Assembly: GCA_036172665.1 (NCBI GenBank)
Contig: CM069873.1
Span: 44,176,001-44,240,000 of the forward strand
Reading direction: 5' to 3'
DNA: 64,000 nt
Origin: Prosopocoilus inquinatus
Taxonomy: Eukaryota > Arthropoda > Insecta > Coleoptera > Lucanidae
The notes beneath the pieces are model-generated. The model was not told the DNA's origin. It made no database searches and saw only the letters and a program-made list of their open reading frames with translations. A program made the position numbers and the translations under genes. Positions 11,244 through 24,800 of the stretch are shown piece after piece (positions within the stretch are counted from its first letter, which is position 1; every line of letters begins with the position of its first letter).

Positions 11244-12737
11244 ATTAGTTTGAATGCAATTTTAAACTTGTTTCTACAGAAACTTAAAAAACACGGAAAT
11301 AAACAAACGGACGAATACATGATAGCAACAATAATTAACTCCTCGTATTTACAACAGAACGTATTACGTGTTCCAGATTCTTTTGGTGTGTAGTACAATA
11401 TGATTCAAAATGGCCGCATTATTATCACCAGAATGTTAATATTAACAGGATCAAAAACAAGCTTTTAATTTTTTTTTTGAGATGCTTGACGAATGTTTAA
11501 AAATATCGCATAATGAAGATGCACTTACAACTTTGAAACCGTGGTTGTAGATTAGGTTATAGTTGATGAGATCTGAATCCTCGTATTCATCAAGTATTTA
11601 TATTTTATTCAATTAGTTGTGTAGAAACAAAAATTATTTGACGCAGTTCCGTTTCACTATTTGGGTGAACTTGATATTCAAAATGTTACATCACCGACCC
11701 ATTTTACTTATTGTTTATTCCTGTGTTATCACATATCGTAATATTAATTACATGCATTAACAGGGATTTTTAATGATGTCAAGGTAAATGTGTACACAAA
11801 TAAATAACAAAATATTGAGCAAAATGTTGAGCATTCCCTTTTTAAAACTAATAAAGTGCATAACTACCAGATTTGCAGAAGTTTATTATGAGAAAAATGT
11901 TTCTTTCAATGTAGCGTAAAAAATTTACCAAAAAGCACGACTCTGAAAAGAGAAATCTTTGTAGAATTATTTTCTGGCAGCGCTCGGTAAATCGGGAGAA
12001 TGAATGTGCGAATTCGCCCCTCTTGCACTAGGCCCGAAGGCGGAGCTAGCGTGTATCACATACCACATTTGATTTCAGCGATTTCATTCCGAAAATTTCA
12101 AATTTGTTTCCCATTTCCTGACCTTATTTTTAAAAATAAAAAAAAAACTAAACGGTTTATTATTAGTGAATACTGCGAAATTTCGGCTAAAGGCTTACAT
12201 TTTCGAATTTTTTTAATTTTAATTTTTTTAAAGGCCTTTTTGGCAATTCTCGAAAAACGAGCCTTTAGCCGCCTAACAGAATCTATTTAAAAATTTTTCG
12301 CGAAAAATTGGTACGATTTTAATGAAAAATAAGCCCAGGAAATGGGAAAAACGATTTTGGGGCCGAGCAAACAGCCTTTTTTATTTAAATTTCCCGCAAA
12401 ATAGAGCGTCAAAATGGCGATATTCAATCTTGGTTAGTTCGCGCAGGTCGACGCGAATTCTCACCTCCTCTATATCTCTGCTTTGTGTAGGCTTATGCCA
12501 TTTGTTCTGACTGACAGTTTTACTAAAAATGGAAATTCCCCAGCCTTCGATTAGTGGGGATTTCATCGTATCAGTTGGTACGTCTTTAAAGTCTATTTGA
12601 GGAAAAAATAATATTTTACACATGGCAACGCTGTTGGTTATTCACTCAAAAAGAATCTTACCTGTCAAACTCTAGTAACGTTTTTTACGCCAATTGCCTA
12701 GTATACTAGCATAATTGAGATGTATAGGAAGTGAGTG
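11244..12737. other. Intergenic region upstream of CSN8
   Basis: No gene is recognised on either strand. A slightly GC-richer patch near 11985-12060 has no coding pattern I recognise. The open frame on the minus strand at 12381-12623 lacks a family or splice context and is probably chance. Confidence 0.35.
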
Positions 12738-12742
12738 TCAGT
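12738..12742 (+). promoter_or_regulatory. Possible initiator (TCAGT) of CSN8
   Basis: TCAGT is the arthropod initiator consensus. Transcription from its A would give a 5' leader of only about 19 bases before the ATG at 12759. No TATA box is obvious at the right distance. The site is short and could be chance. Confidence 0.25.
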
Positions 12743-12758
12743 AATTGCAATCAAAATC

Positions 12759-12812
12759 ATGATAGACAATATTAATAAACTAGCTGAGGAATTAGAAAAT
12801 CTAGAATTGGAG
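12759..12812 (+). CDS. CSN8: CSN8 exon 1
   Basis: ATG in a good context (A at -3) encodes 18 residues, including [11 protein letters not shown], which corresponds to the N-terminal helix of CSN8. The exon ends in phase 0 at a GTAAGA donor (12813). Intron 1 is only 53 bp (12813-12865). Confidence 0.85.
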
Positions 12813-15800
12813 GTAAGAAACCGCAGCTCAGATTATGCCCAGATTATTTATAGTATGTTTTGTAGGCACCGAATGGCATTGCCTTGTCGCAAATTTACGA
12901 ACAGTTACTGGCAATTTATCTGTACCAAAACGATTTGTAAGTTGAGCAAATGATTATCGGTATACATGTATAAACATGTACTGTATACAGTCGCAAGCAA
13001 CAGGAAATCTGATCAGACTTGTGGGCTATTCTAGATTTAATTTCGAATATGAGATAATTCCCTTGTTCATATGGTAGTGTATTATAATTGGGTGAATTAC
13101 TTTTGTACATGAATTTACACCTGGTGTCCCATCACGTAACATCATCACTTCACCCACGTGATAATCAATTCAAACTGAGTCAGAAACTTTAATAAAGTTT
13201 TGTTTTAAGATAAACCATGTCAGAAATACTGGGTGTTTACTATTCAATTTTTTATTTTTTATGAATTTAAAGTTCACCTAAGCAAACCATTTTTCAAGAA
13301 TACAACGTATTTTTTGCAATTATTCAAAAAATATAGTTATCTATCAGCAGCGTTAGTGTGTTTTCAAAAACGAAAATTACAAAATGAGCTGTATTCTTGA
13401 CAAATAGTTTGCTTTATTAGTTTTTTGTTTTTTATTTGAATTGATTATTAGATGAACAGAGAAATAATCAGGTTTAAAATTTAAGAAAATAAAAACTTGA
13501 ACATTTAACGCCCAGTATTTCTGTAACAGTTTATTTTAGAACGAAAATTTATTAGTGTTTTACTTGGTTTGAATTGATAATCACGTCGGGGAAGTGACAT
13601 TACATCACGGGACACCCAGTATATCACATGAAACGGAAACTTTTTTAAAATTTTTAAAACTGATGTTATCCCTTATTTCTAGTATTAACATTTTGCAGCC
13701 CCGATGATTATCTTGGAGCTTGCCCATTAATACTATCTTGTTATAATTATCAAGGAGCGGATGACCTGAGGTTTTACTTAAGGTTATTCAAACCGTAATC
13801 ATTATATTAAAATTATTTTTATGGAATCTTGTAAGTAGGTAAATTTATTTTATATTATATATACATTCATTCAACGACTTATAAGGTCTCGGGCAATGCA
13901 AATCGCCTGCATTCGTCATCAAAAACCTCAATTCCGCCGCTCACTGATAATTACTTACGTATTTACCTGTACGTCTGTGTACTTACTTTTTATTTTTATA
14001 TACAGTGATCGCCAAAAAGTTGGCATCAAATGGGAAAAATCTTTATTTCTGATTTTTCGCAAAAACTTTTTACAGCAATAATTTCTGCTTGTCTGAAAAC
14101 CTATTTAGCCCCTATCAAATATACCGAGTGAATTTTACTTAGTTAGAAAACAGAGTTTTTCGAAATGGTCAAAATAATAAAATTGTTATTACTCAGAAAC
14201 TAATCAAGATTTCAATGAGATTTCTCTAAATTGGATTAGTTTCAGCGGTTTCGATAAAGGGCAGTAAATAACTTGGTGTTCTTTAAATTCCGTTAAATTT
14301 TTTCTCATAATTTCACATACTAAAACTTAACTTCAGAATTTAATATTTTTAGGGTGAAAAGTTCAAAGATTTATAATTGGAAAGATAATAAGAAAGATTA
14401 ATTATTGCTTCACAGATATTTGGTTTGGTTTTGATGCAAGGAACTCTTCTTTAGTCGTGTTATGAAAGAGGCCTTTAGTAATTTCAATTGACAATTCATG
14501 ACCATTTCATATTCGGCCTACTTAATTGACTAGACACGTAAACTAAATAAGAAAGAAACTCTGTATTTAGGCAGCTGTAAAAGATTATAGGATTTTTGTG
14601 AAAGTAAGTTACTTACAAGGGCAGATTAGAGCTTTTGGAAGTCATTTAAATGTATATTAGGTATCAATGAAAAATATTTCTCTTAAAAAGTACGTTGATT
14701 CAAAAACCTAAAAATTAGGTACAAATAGTACTTTTCGCTAAATAATACAATAACTCAAGCAGTAACCAATCTTCTATATTATTTTTTCCAATTATAAATA
14801 TTTGAAGTTTTCACCCCAAAAAAATGAATTCTCAAATTAAGTTTAAGGGCGTGTTTCATTTGGTAGGGATCGCATTCTCTGCTTGTCAGATTGCATAAGT
14901 AAATATCGTTTAGGAAGTGGCAGCATCTTTTGCATACGAAGAATATTGACTTTACAGTTTTACCGGGTAGATGGCCATATTGTAATACTAGTATTCTCCT
15001 TAAATTACAAAGTAGGGGGGAGCATAACAGAATTTAATGGCATAAGAGCATCGACGTTAATAGGTTTCAAAAGTTTTGTTCTTCTTGTCACATCGTTTTC
15101 AATCAAACCTTTTGCTATAAAATGGTAATTCTGTTTGATTTTCTTAAAAAAAATATTTTTGTATGTATAAAAATTTTCACGCAAATTAACACTTACCAGA
15201 TTTACTACTCTTAATTATTATATAAAAATACTTTTTAAATAAAATTAAATAGAATATGGCCTATTTCTATATCAAACAAATGTTCCAGGACGTCAAGATC
15301 AGGTGCAATTTACAAACCGATAACGACACTAAACTTAGGCTCAGTTTTACAACGATGCTTTAACTTTGAGCTGAAGCTGAAATCCTTCACAACAATTGTT
15401 GAAATAATCGTTGCTAAGGATTTAAGCCTCAGCTCAAAGTTGAGCTCCATTTGTAAAACTGGACCTTATCGGTATTTACTTGCTCCCATGGTTACACTAA
15501 AAATGCTCTCATTTGGCTGAGAGTTTAATGAATTAAGGTCCAGTTTTACAATTGCAGCTCAACTTTGAGCTGAGGTTTAAACCCTTAGCAACGATTATTT
15601 CAACAATTGTTGTGAAGGGTTTAAGCTTCGGCTCAAAGTTAAACCGTGATTGTAAAACTGGGCCTAAGTTATCTGAATTTGCAAATTGCAAACTGTTGCA
15701 GACGCTTACCGTGTTTCGTGAATGACCCTCTTAATAAACTGACTAAACTTTTTAGAAGATTTTTGCCGTTTTAAAAGAAACTGGCTCCGAAATTTAAAGT

Positions 15801-18800
15801 TCGAAATTTGATATTTAAGTGCATTTTCATATTCCGAACAATATTTCCCTTTACCGTTTTGCTGTAAAATTTACAAGAGAGCCAATAATTGCAATATTTA
15901 GTTTTACATGCTATTTTGCTATGTCTGAAAAACTTCAACACATTGTAGATAGACATGTATAATTATTTAACGATATCTAACTTGATTGAAATTCGTTCCA
16001 GAAACAAAAAAAAAAAAAACAAAACAGTAGACACTTTGTTTTGGCGTAAATTTAATAATGCTAAGAATTTTGTTCGGTGACTGTAATTATGAACTAACAC
16101 TTACGGATGACAGACAGTAATTGATAAAGTTCAGTCATTATTTCAGTTTGAAAAATATTGGTTCGTGTTAACCATAGAGCTAAGGCAAAAAATGGAAAAT
16201 GAATTTATCTACAAAAAAACCTAATTTGTTTTGTCATTTGTAAATGACAGTTTATAATTACAGCTACCTAGCAAATGTTTAGTGTCGTTAAATGTACTAT
16301 TGCAGCCTTAAAATTTCTCCCGATTCAGTTTTTCTTTGTAAATAGGGTTTTTAATAACTTGTCAAAACTATTTAATCACTTTGAATGCCAAATTTCAAAT
16401 TTTAAAACTGAAATTTTTAAAATGCCAAAACATGCTTTCTAAAGTAGAAAAAGATTTTGCTTACTTCCGTTCTAATACCTTACTTCACTTACTTCTTTAC
16501 TGAAGTTAAAATAAAACCAAGCAATCTGAAAACCAAGTGTCTTTTCAATGTTATGTCATTAGTAAGGCCTCGAATCTGATGGTCCAAACTCAGAGGCGTT
16601 GTATTCCGCGCGCGGCGGGGCTCGATTTCTCGCTGCATTTCCGATAGGCACGGTGATTCTATGATCAAATTCTGCTTCTCATTAATTTAGATTTCGACGA
16701 TTCGACATTTATTTGATTGCTCAGAGTTCTCCGTAAATATTGAAGAGTTCAAAATTTACCTAGAGAAACCGTCTCTCACAACCTGTTATGTTGAGAGATC
16801 ATTTTCTCGCTTTAAAAGACAAGACATTCTCACGGCAAATCGAAACGAACGAACGAAAATTTGGAACGTTATTTAATAATTAATTTTAATAACGATTAAT
16901 AGCTGAGAAATTTTAGTATTATCTTCCCTATTCGAATTTCGAATACCTGAGAATACTCAACAACGCGCGTCTCTGTTAAACCGTCAATCGAACGATTCAG
17001 ATCTGCGCTACACCGGGGGTGTTCCGATGCGTGTTCGGCATATGGGAGACTTGACGGGCTATTTTCCTCGATGCTTTAGTCATTAGTTTCAAATTTGAAG
17101 AGTTGGTTGACAAAACTAAAATTTCAACGAAATTTAGATTTCGACGATTCGACATTTATTTGATTGCTCAGTCTCTCCGTAAATATTGAAGAGTTCAAAA
17201 TTTACCTAGAGAAAGCGTCTCTCACAACCTGTTATGTTGAGAGATCATTTTCTCGCTTTAAAAGACAAGACATTCTCACGGCAAATTGAAACGAACGAAC
17301 GAAAATTTGGAACGTTATTTAATAATTAATTTTAATAACGATTAATAGCTGAGAAATTTTAGTATTATCTTCCCTATTCGAATTTCGAATACCTGAGAAT
17401 ACTCAACAACGCGCGTCTCTGTTAAACCGTCAATCGAACGATTCAGATCTGCGCTACACCGGGGGTGTTCCGATGCGTGTTCGGCATATGGGAGACTTGA
17501 CGGGCTATTTTCCTCGATGCTTTAGTCATTAGTTTCAAATTTGAAGAGTTGGTTGACAAAACTAAAATTTCAACGAAATCAGGCTACTTGACAAAAAATC
17601 GTGCGAAATTTTAAGGCCGCAATAGTACTAGGTTCGCCAAAAAAAAATCTGGGACAAGTCTTGACATGCATTTTTGAGTTTTTTTATTAGTTTGAATGCA
17701 ACTTTAAACTTGTTTCTACGGTAACGTAAAAAAAACTTGGTGATTCACTATGGCGGATCGTTTCTTGTTCGGCGTGGTCGATGGCATTATCTTGGATTTC
17801 TTCGCTTTCCTGAACTCATTAATCCATAATGACTTCAAAAATCACTTTAACCCAATTGTTACACAGTTTTTGATCCTTTATTTTTATCACACATGGCCCC
17901 ACGTTGGGCGCCAGATTTGTAGCATGAGATGTAATTGCTTAATTTAATTTTAGGGTTCAGCGTGATATAAATAAACAGAGCAAAGTTTTTTATAACATTT
18001 TAATCACTACACTGTTTTAATTAATAACTTTCAAAGAAAATCAGAGAGAAATTTACAACAAAAAAAGAAATGACGTGCGAACTGAATCTTAACACCTACT
18101 TAACTGTTATGACTAATTACTAACGCTTACTTATTAAATGTACATTTAATATTACTTATTAAATGTACATTTAATAAGTACGCCACCCCCTTTGTGGACC
18201 GCACTGCACAAGTTGGCACTTCCTTAAGAGAGAGGGCGGCTGAGTCCACTATTTCCGCTACAATATTTAATTTTAAATAAACACATACGTCAGGCTACGA
18301 AAGCTAGACTCGCGCAGCAGTTATAATAATTTGGTATCATTGTTGGTACCGACCACGTATAGACTACAGAACTTCAAATTGTATTCCCCTCCTGGGTTGG
18401 GATTCTCCTCCACCTCCTAATTCATTTTTATGTTCAGATCCATCTACCTCAACACTAGTGAACCTATGAATTTCATGTATTTTTAAGCAAAATCTGCTTT
18501 ACCAGCAAACCATTGCAGTTGGTTTTAATTTAAGCTATATTTTCTACAAATTTTTCAGAAAATTGATATTTTCTTGAAAACTACTGAACGCAGACTGAAA
18601 TAATTGATACTACTTATAGTTTATATGTTTGCCTACGACGTGATCTATTTTATTTCTTCTGATTTTCTGTGATTATTTCTCAAAATAATATTTTCTGTTG
18701 GTGTGTATGACATCAACTGATTTATTTATTTATTTGAAAGTAATTTACACTTCCATTTTTCAAGTCAAACTAGTGCTTAAATTTTGAAAAAATATCGAAA

Positions 18801-21800
18801 TTCTTCCTATTATTTACATGGGAAGGAATTCCCGCCATTTTGAAATGAATCGTTACCTTAAGTACGTGAAATTTTGAGAATGTTCTAAATCTTTCAATTT
18901 CAATTTTTCGGAAAACTAAAGAAAATTAAGTTATTTTCTGGCCTTGATACTTTGCAATAAGGTGAAACTAACCCAGGTTAAAGAAATTTCATTCAAATCT
19001 ATTAGTTACCGAGTAATACCAATTTTACGATTTTGATCATTTCGAAGAACTCCATTTTCTAACTAAGTAAAATTCACTCGGTATATTTGATTGGGGTCAA
19101 ATAGGTTTTCGGACAAGCAGAAATTATTGCCGTAAAAAAGTTTTATCGAAAAAGCAGAAATAAAGATTTTTCTCTTTTGATGCCGACTTTTTGGCGATGA
19201 CTGTATGTTTCTTCTATGTTTAATCTTAGATGTAATGCAAAGTATTTATGGAAAAGAATACCCATAAATGTGAAGACTTCTACAGCAGAACTAGGACAGA
19301 TTTGGGTAGTAGCGCAACATATGTGGAAGAGAGATTTTCCTGCAGTTTATAAAGCTCTGAATGCAAGCAACTGGTCAGATACTGTGGCAGAAATAATGAA
19401 ACATGTTCAAGGTACTAATTACGTTATTCGTTCATTAATTATTAGGCCTACAAAAAATTGAAAGGGCAACTGTAGGAGATAAAAATAAAGTTTTCTTAAT
19501 TCGCTAAACCCAATAATAAGAAAGGTACAGCAGTTTAAGTCTTTTAATTTCTTCTTTAATTTACACCTATATCCTTAATTAATAAAATTTATTTCATACA
19601 TTATTATTAAATAAAAAAATAATAAAACTGTATCAGAACCACCATTCACAAAATGTGTAAGTCGACCTATTCTAGTTTATTTTTTAATTTATCAGCGGTT
19701 CTCAACAATATGATGAAAAGCCGTGACATAAAACGAAAAAATGAAATAATCGTTACTTTTACGAGAGTACATTTTTTGAAATAGTCGTTTCATGTAAAGC
19801 ACTGTTCACTATTAACTCTTAAAAACCCCAAATTGAAATTTACAATGTAAAATATTATTCCAGGTACTCTCAATTAATTTCACTTTAAAATCTTATATCT
19901 GTTTAGTTATTGATTTTTTACCGAAAGTTTATTAAGAAAAAAACTTTAAGTTCATCTCTTCTAGCTGCCCTTTCAATCTCCTCCATATGTTATGAGATAC
20001 CCAGAATACTTAGTATGTAAGATATCTGTTTTTTTTTATTTATTTACCACTAAGTACAACTTTTTCCCTAAACTTTCGCGGCATACTTCGATAGTAAATA
20101 AATAAAAAACAGATATTTTATAAATATATACTTAACGTTAATAAATTATTTAGATCAAATCTTGCTATGAAATTTTTAATGTATGTTAATTTCTTATGAT
20201 TAGTGCATATGAACGTACTAGCGTGTCAAAAAATAATAAAGAGAGACGGCTAACCGGGCAGAGAAGAAATCGCAGCTAAAGATTTGAAGGAATAACCGAA
20301 ATTTCGACAATAAAGCTAAATTGCACAGCAAGAGTTAATCTAAATAATTTAATAACGCAATTGTACCTACCTTATACGAGGGCTGCCTTTTAAGTTCTTA
20401 CAACGACCATTAGATGGTACAGTTAAGTTTTTTTTAATTATTAAAACCACGACCTAATAGATTTCATGAAACGGAGTTTCTTAACCGGCCTGGGCTATTT
20501 ATTAATTTAGTTTTCTCCGTTTTGGCGCTATTTTTATTAGTTACCCAAATTGTTTTTTTTGACACTTAAACAACATAAATGTCAAATGATGCATATTTAT
20601 GACAATGTGAGTTAATTAAAATGAAGATCAGAATTGCTAAAGGTGCTGTGTGCCAAAAATGAAAATTTTCAGGAAACGAATAAAACGGCGTGAGGACTAA
20701 AAAATTACACTTAGGTTCTTTAGCATTTCCACTCTTCAAATCAGTTCGTAATAATTAGTAAACGATTTTTATTGAAAAGAATGACGTAATTTTGTACGAA
20801 ATTACCATAGAAAGCTTTGCAAGCCAGGATCACAATAAATAAGACGTGTGATTTGAATATAATTAATAGACACTTCGCTCGTGTTTTAGCAACATTTGTC
20901 AAACAAGGTATAAATCATTTTTAAAGAATTACATTATACACTGTGATTCAAAAGGACCGCACCATCACTTAGGTGATCTTAAGACTCATTTATTTGTTTT
21001 CAAAAATTTAAACAAAATTTTGCTGGAAGCTTTCTTTAGGTAGATATAAGCTTTCAAAGATAGAAAATTGATGTTGGTTTTCTATTAACAAGAACTTTAA
21101 TGAACAGATAAAATAGCGACATCTTACGATCGCTTTTTGACCTGACATTGCAGTAGGTTTTCACTGCAATCAAAAACGATTTGCACAAAATTTTTCTATA
21201 ACTTTAATGTTTTATTAATGAAAGACGTAGATAAATGCCGGTAAAAATTTTCCTTGTTAACGAACATAATTAATATTAAGTAATAAAACAGAAAAGTCTT
21301 TGGAAATTTCAACATTATTTTAGAAGTAAGATTGGCAACTGTGCACCCAGAATTCGTTGTTGCTACGGTTACCATGGTCTGATAAGTGACAGTCACTGAC
21401 AGTACTGACTGTAAGGCTATGGTAAGTGAACGGTCGAAGAGGTCAGACCAAATCAAATGATCACTTTTTTCAATTGCTGATTGGTCGGAAGGTTTAGGCG
21501 GATCGTTGACTTGACGATTCTGTACAATTTGACCGCTCACTTAACTCGGCCTAAATAAAATTTGCCGGTGGTGTAATATTTTGAATGTCACATTTTTCGT
21601 GATGAACTGAAACGATTCATTCAACTAAACAGTGAACAGGAACTGCGTAAAAGAATTATTGATGTTGCACAAGTAATAAGAATATATGCTAAGAAATGTT
21701 CAAGGAAGCATCAGAAGACTAGGAAAATGTATTGAGGCAGTCAAAATTTCAACCGTGTATTGCAGCGGTTTAAATTTATTAAGTGAACGGTCAAATTGCA

Positions 21801-24800
21801 CAAAGTCGTTAAGTCAGCGGTCCGACTAAACCCCTTGACCAATCACCAATTGAGAAAAGTGATCACATGGTTTGGTCTGACCATTTCGACCGTTCACTTA
21901 CTACAGCCAAAGATAAAGGATCTAGGTGATACTTAATAAAATAAAAATGGAAGGAAGTTTAGTTCGCAAAAGTGGCTCCACTTGGATTTTAGACACAGCA
22001 AAGGCGGGAATTTTAAACTTTAATGTTTTAAATAAATACGTATTTCAAAAGTTATAAAGCAATAATATGCGTTTTAAATATTCACACTTTATTTCAAACT
22101 AAGAAATTGACAGATACAGAAACGAGAAGCAGATTTTCTTAAAAAATACTAATAACTCACTGCAAAAATCAGGTTCAATAATTATTCTGTGTGGGTGTAT
22201 TGCATTTCGGCTATTAGGCCAAAAAAACTTGCAAGAAGAAGAAGAAGAAGAAGAATTATTCTGTGATTTTCGGCAGAATTAGCCTTGATAATCACACTTT
22301 AAACGATTCCTTTTCTTTCATATTTGTTTTTGCTGTAACAATCACTGAACAGCGAAGTTTCTTGGATCTGGATATTTATATGCAGCTATGATGTTAATCG
22401 GAATATCTGCCGGTATCTTTGAATTGTCATTAATTTTTCATCATTGTCACCATGCAATAAAACGTATTGTTTTCTCAGTTCCTTTCCCTTTTTCTAAAAG
22501 TATCACAGTTACTGCGTACATTTTAATAGAAATAAAATATTTTTACCTGTGTCCAGGAACGTTGACAGTTTTTCGGTGCAGTAACTGGGAGTCAAATTTT
22601 GTCCATGCAGTCATAACCGATACAAATTTTATGAATTACAATAACAGCTGTAAAGCAACTTATGAAAACAAACTAAATACGAAATGCACCAAAAGCATTT
22701 ATGCAAATGCATATCAAAAACGGTGGAAATATACAGACAAGGTCAAACATAAATGTCATTAAATTTTTTCGTACTTTTAGCCAATGATCTGGTATGGGGT
22801 GGATGGAATGTAGAGTGAGAGGTATCGCGACGAACATTAGAGAGAGAGAAAACTAGCCTCGATCAGCTGGGTTGGGGGAAACATCAAAATTAGTTTGACA
22901 ATGTCAAAACGTGAAAACATTCGTTGTCTGTGCGTTTAGTCAGTTCGTTTTCAAATTGGATTTTGTGGGGTCGTTTTCTTGATTTTAAGTTATTTGAAGT
23001 GACTTATCAAGTTTTTGTTTATTATTTAATTAAAATTTTTAGAAAAATTTTGTGCAAATCGTTTTTGATTGCATTGAAAACCTCGAGCAGCCTCTGGACA
23101 GCTGTTTCAGCCCTGCTTGGGGCTTCTTCAGCAGAAACGTAGCTCGACATTTCCACTGCAAACAAAAACGACTTGTCCAATTTATTTTAAATTACGAAGT
23201 TCATTAATTTTTGACAATTCGCTATTCAACCGCTTACTCGCCATGGTAATGGTGTTTGCAAACGCATTAAGCTTAGTTGAGATGCATTTCGAATATGCAA
23301 AATATTTATTGCAATTTGTTTTTGATTGGCTAGTTTTTTTCGTATCCGGATGCATCTAAACTAAGCTTTCATTTCCCCAAACCACGTGGTATCGGCCATT
23401 TCTGATCTTTGTTACTCTTAGGGAATGCTCATATTATCTTTCTCTCTTTAATGTTAAAGCCGATGCAGTCCTATTCAAAATGACGCTAGACTCCATCTAG
23501 CCATCTAACCTTATTACATCATTGCTTTCAGCAGAGACAACCATGAGACGGATAACTCCCCTAGCGAATTTATTCGCTTTTACCAGATGTGCGCTATTTC
23601 TGTTTGTCACATATCTCTCTGGTACGCGTTGTTTTTGTCTTACGAAATAAAAGGTAGACGTAGGTGGCGCAGCTGTAACATTTTTCGTAAGGCACTCGAT
23701 CTCTGTCTAAGGACACAGGTACTGCCATCATATAGTTTTGACACTTGACAGTCGGTATTTGACCTTGAACAAGTGGGTTGTCAAAAATGACAAACCGAAT
23801 ATTTTATGAACAGATAAAATAGCGACATCTTACTATCGCTTTTAGACCTGACATTGCAGTAGGGTGGGCAAATTGAAGCGGGATTTGCTCCTAATAAGTT
23901 CCCCATGCAAGGCGGCCATGCTTGCTGTCAAAGCATAATGAAAGATTTTAGAAAAATTTTGTGCAAATCGTTTTTGATTGCAGCGAGAACCTCGAGCAGC
24001 CTCTGGACAGCTGTTTCAGCCCTGCTTGGGGCTTCTTCAGCAGAGACGTAGCTCGACATTCCCGCTGCAAACAAAAACGACTTGCCCAATTTATTCGCAT
24101 TTGCGAAGTAAGAGTGATGAACAGATAAAATAGCGACATTTTACTATCGCTTTTAGACCTGACATTGCAGTAGCAAATCCCGCTTCAATTTGTCCACCCT
24201 ACTGCAATGTCAGGTCTAAAAGCGATAGTAAGATGTCGCTATTTTATCTGTTCATCACTCTTACTTCGCAAATGCGAATAAATTGGGCAAGTCGTTTTTG
24301 TTTGCAGCGGGAATGTCGAGCTACGTCTCTGCTGAAGAAGCCCCAAGCAGGGCTGAAACAGCTGTCCAGAGGCTGCTCGAGGTTCTCGCTGCAATCAAAA
24401 ACGATTTGCACAAAATTTTTCTAAAATCTTTCATTATGCTTTGACAGCAAGCATGGCCGCCTTGCATGGGGAACTTATTAGGAGCAAATCCCGCTTCAAT
24501 TTGTCCACCCTACTGCAATGTCAGGTCTAAAAGCGATAGTAAGATGTCGCTATTTTATCTGTTCATCACTCTTACTTCGCAAATGCGAATAAATTGGGCA
24601 AGTCGTTTTTGTTTGCAGCGGGAATGTCGAGCTACGTCTCTGCTGAAGAAGCCCCAAGCAGGGCTGAAACAGCTGTCCAGAGGCTGCTCGAGGTTCTCGC
24701 TGCAATCAAAAACGATTTGCACAAAATTTTTCGAATATTTTATGTAAATCAGAACGCAAATATAACGAAAATCATTTTAATTTCTATTTTATTAACGACA

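Larger units (their letters stand above)
14003..19203. mobile_element. Tc1/mariner-like TIR element filling CSN8 intron 2
   Basis: Left end CAGTGATCGCCAAAAAGT (14003) and right end, inverse CAGTCATCGCCAAAAAGT (19203), are flanked by TA on both sides (14001-14002, 19204-19205). Inverted similarity continues inward for more than 250 bp (to about 14270 and about 18930), including AAATTCACTCGGTATATTTG on the right arm. The 5.2 kb length comes from later insertions: two Harbinger-type MITEs, a 447-bp tandem duplication and a Gypsy remnant. No transposase is recognised. The right end lies 26 bp before CSN8 exon 3. Confidence 0.75.
23809..24731. mobile_element. Hammerhead-ribozyme retroelement array (head-to-head, then tandem)
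   Basis: It is flanked by a 13-bp direct duplication CGAATATTTTATG (23796-23808, 24732-24744). It contains one monomer in minus orientation followed by two tandem monomers in plus orientation. The ribozyme cores of the latter are 311 bp apart (24332, 24643). Each monomer carries TAGCGACATCTTACTATCGC, GCGGGATTTGCTCC and CATGCTTGCTGTCAAAGC segments. It is non-coding: the repeated short open frames are accidental. Confidence 0.85.

Noticed and set aside
13691..13800. TTTTGCAG acceptor followed by an open stretch as a CSN8 exon
   Set aside because: The peptide does not resemble CSN8, and 12866-12936 fits exon 2 in sequence and phase on both sides.
22388..22762. 124-codon open frame in CSN8 intron 3
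   Set aside because: No recognised domain, random-looking composition, no splice context.
23948..24747. Repeated short open frames beginning [13 protein letters not shown] in several places (also at 52666 and 61586)
   Set aside because: They run across the non-coding hammerhead repeat on either strand and recur only because the repeat recurs; no protein family and no conservation of frame across deletions.
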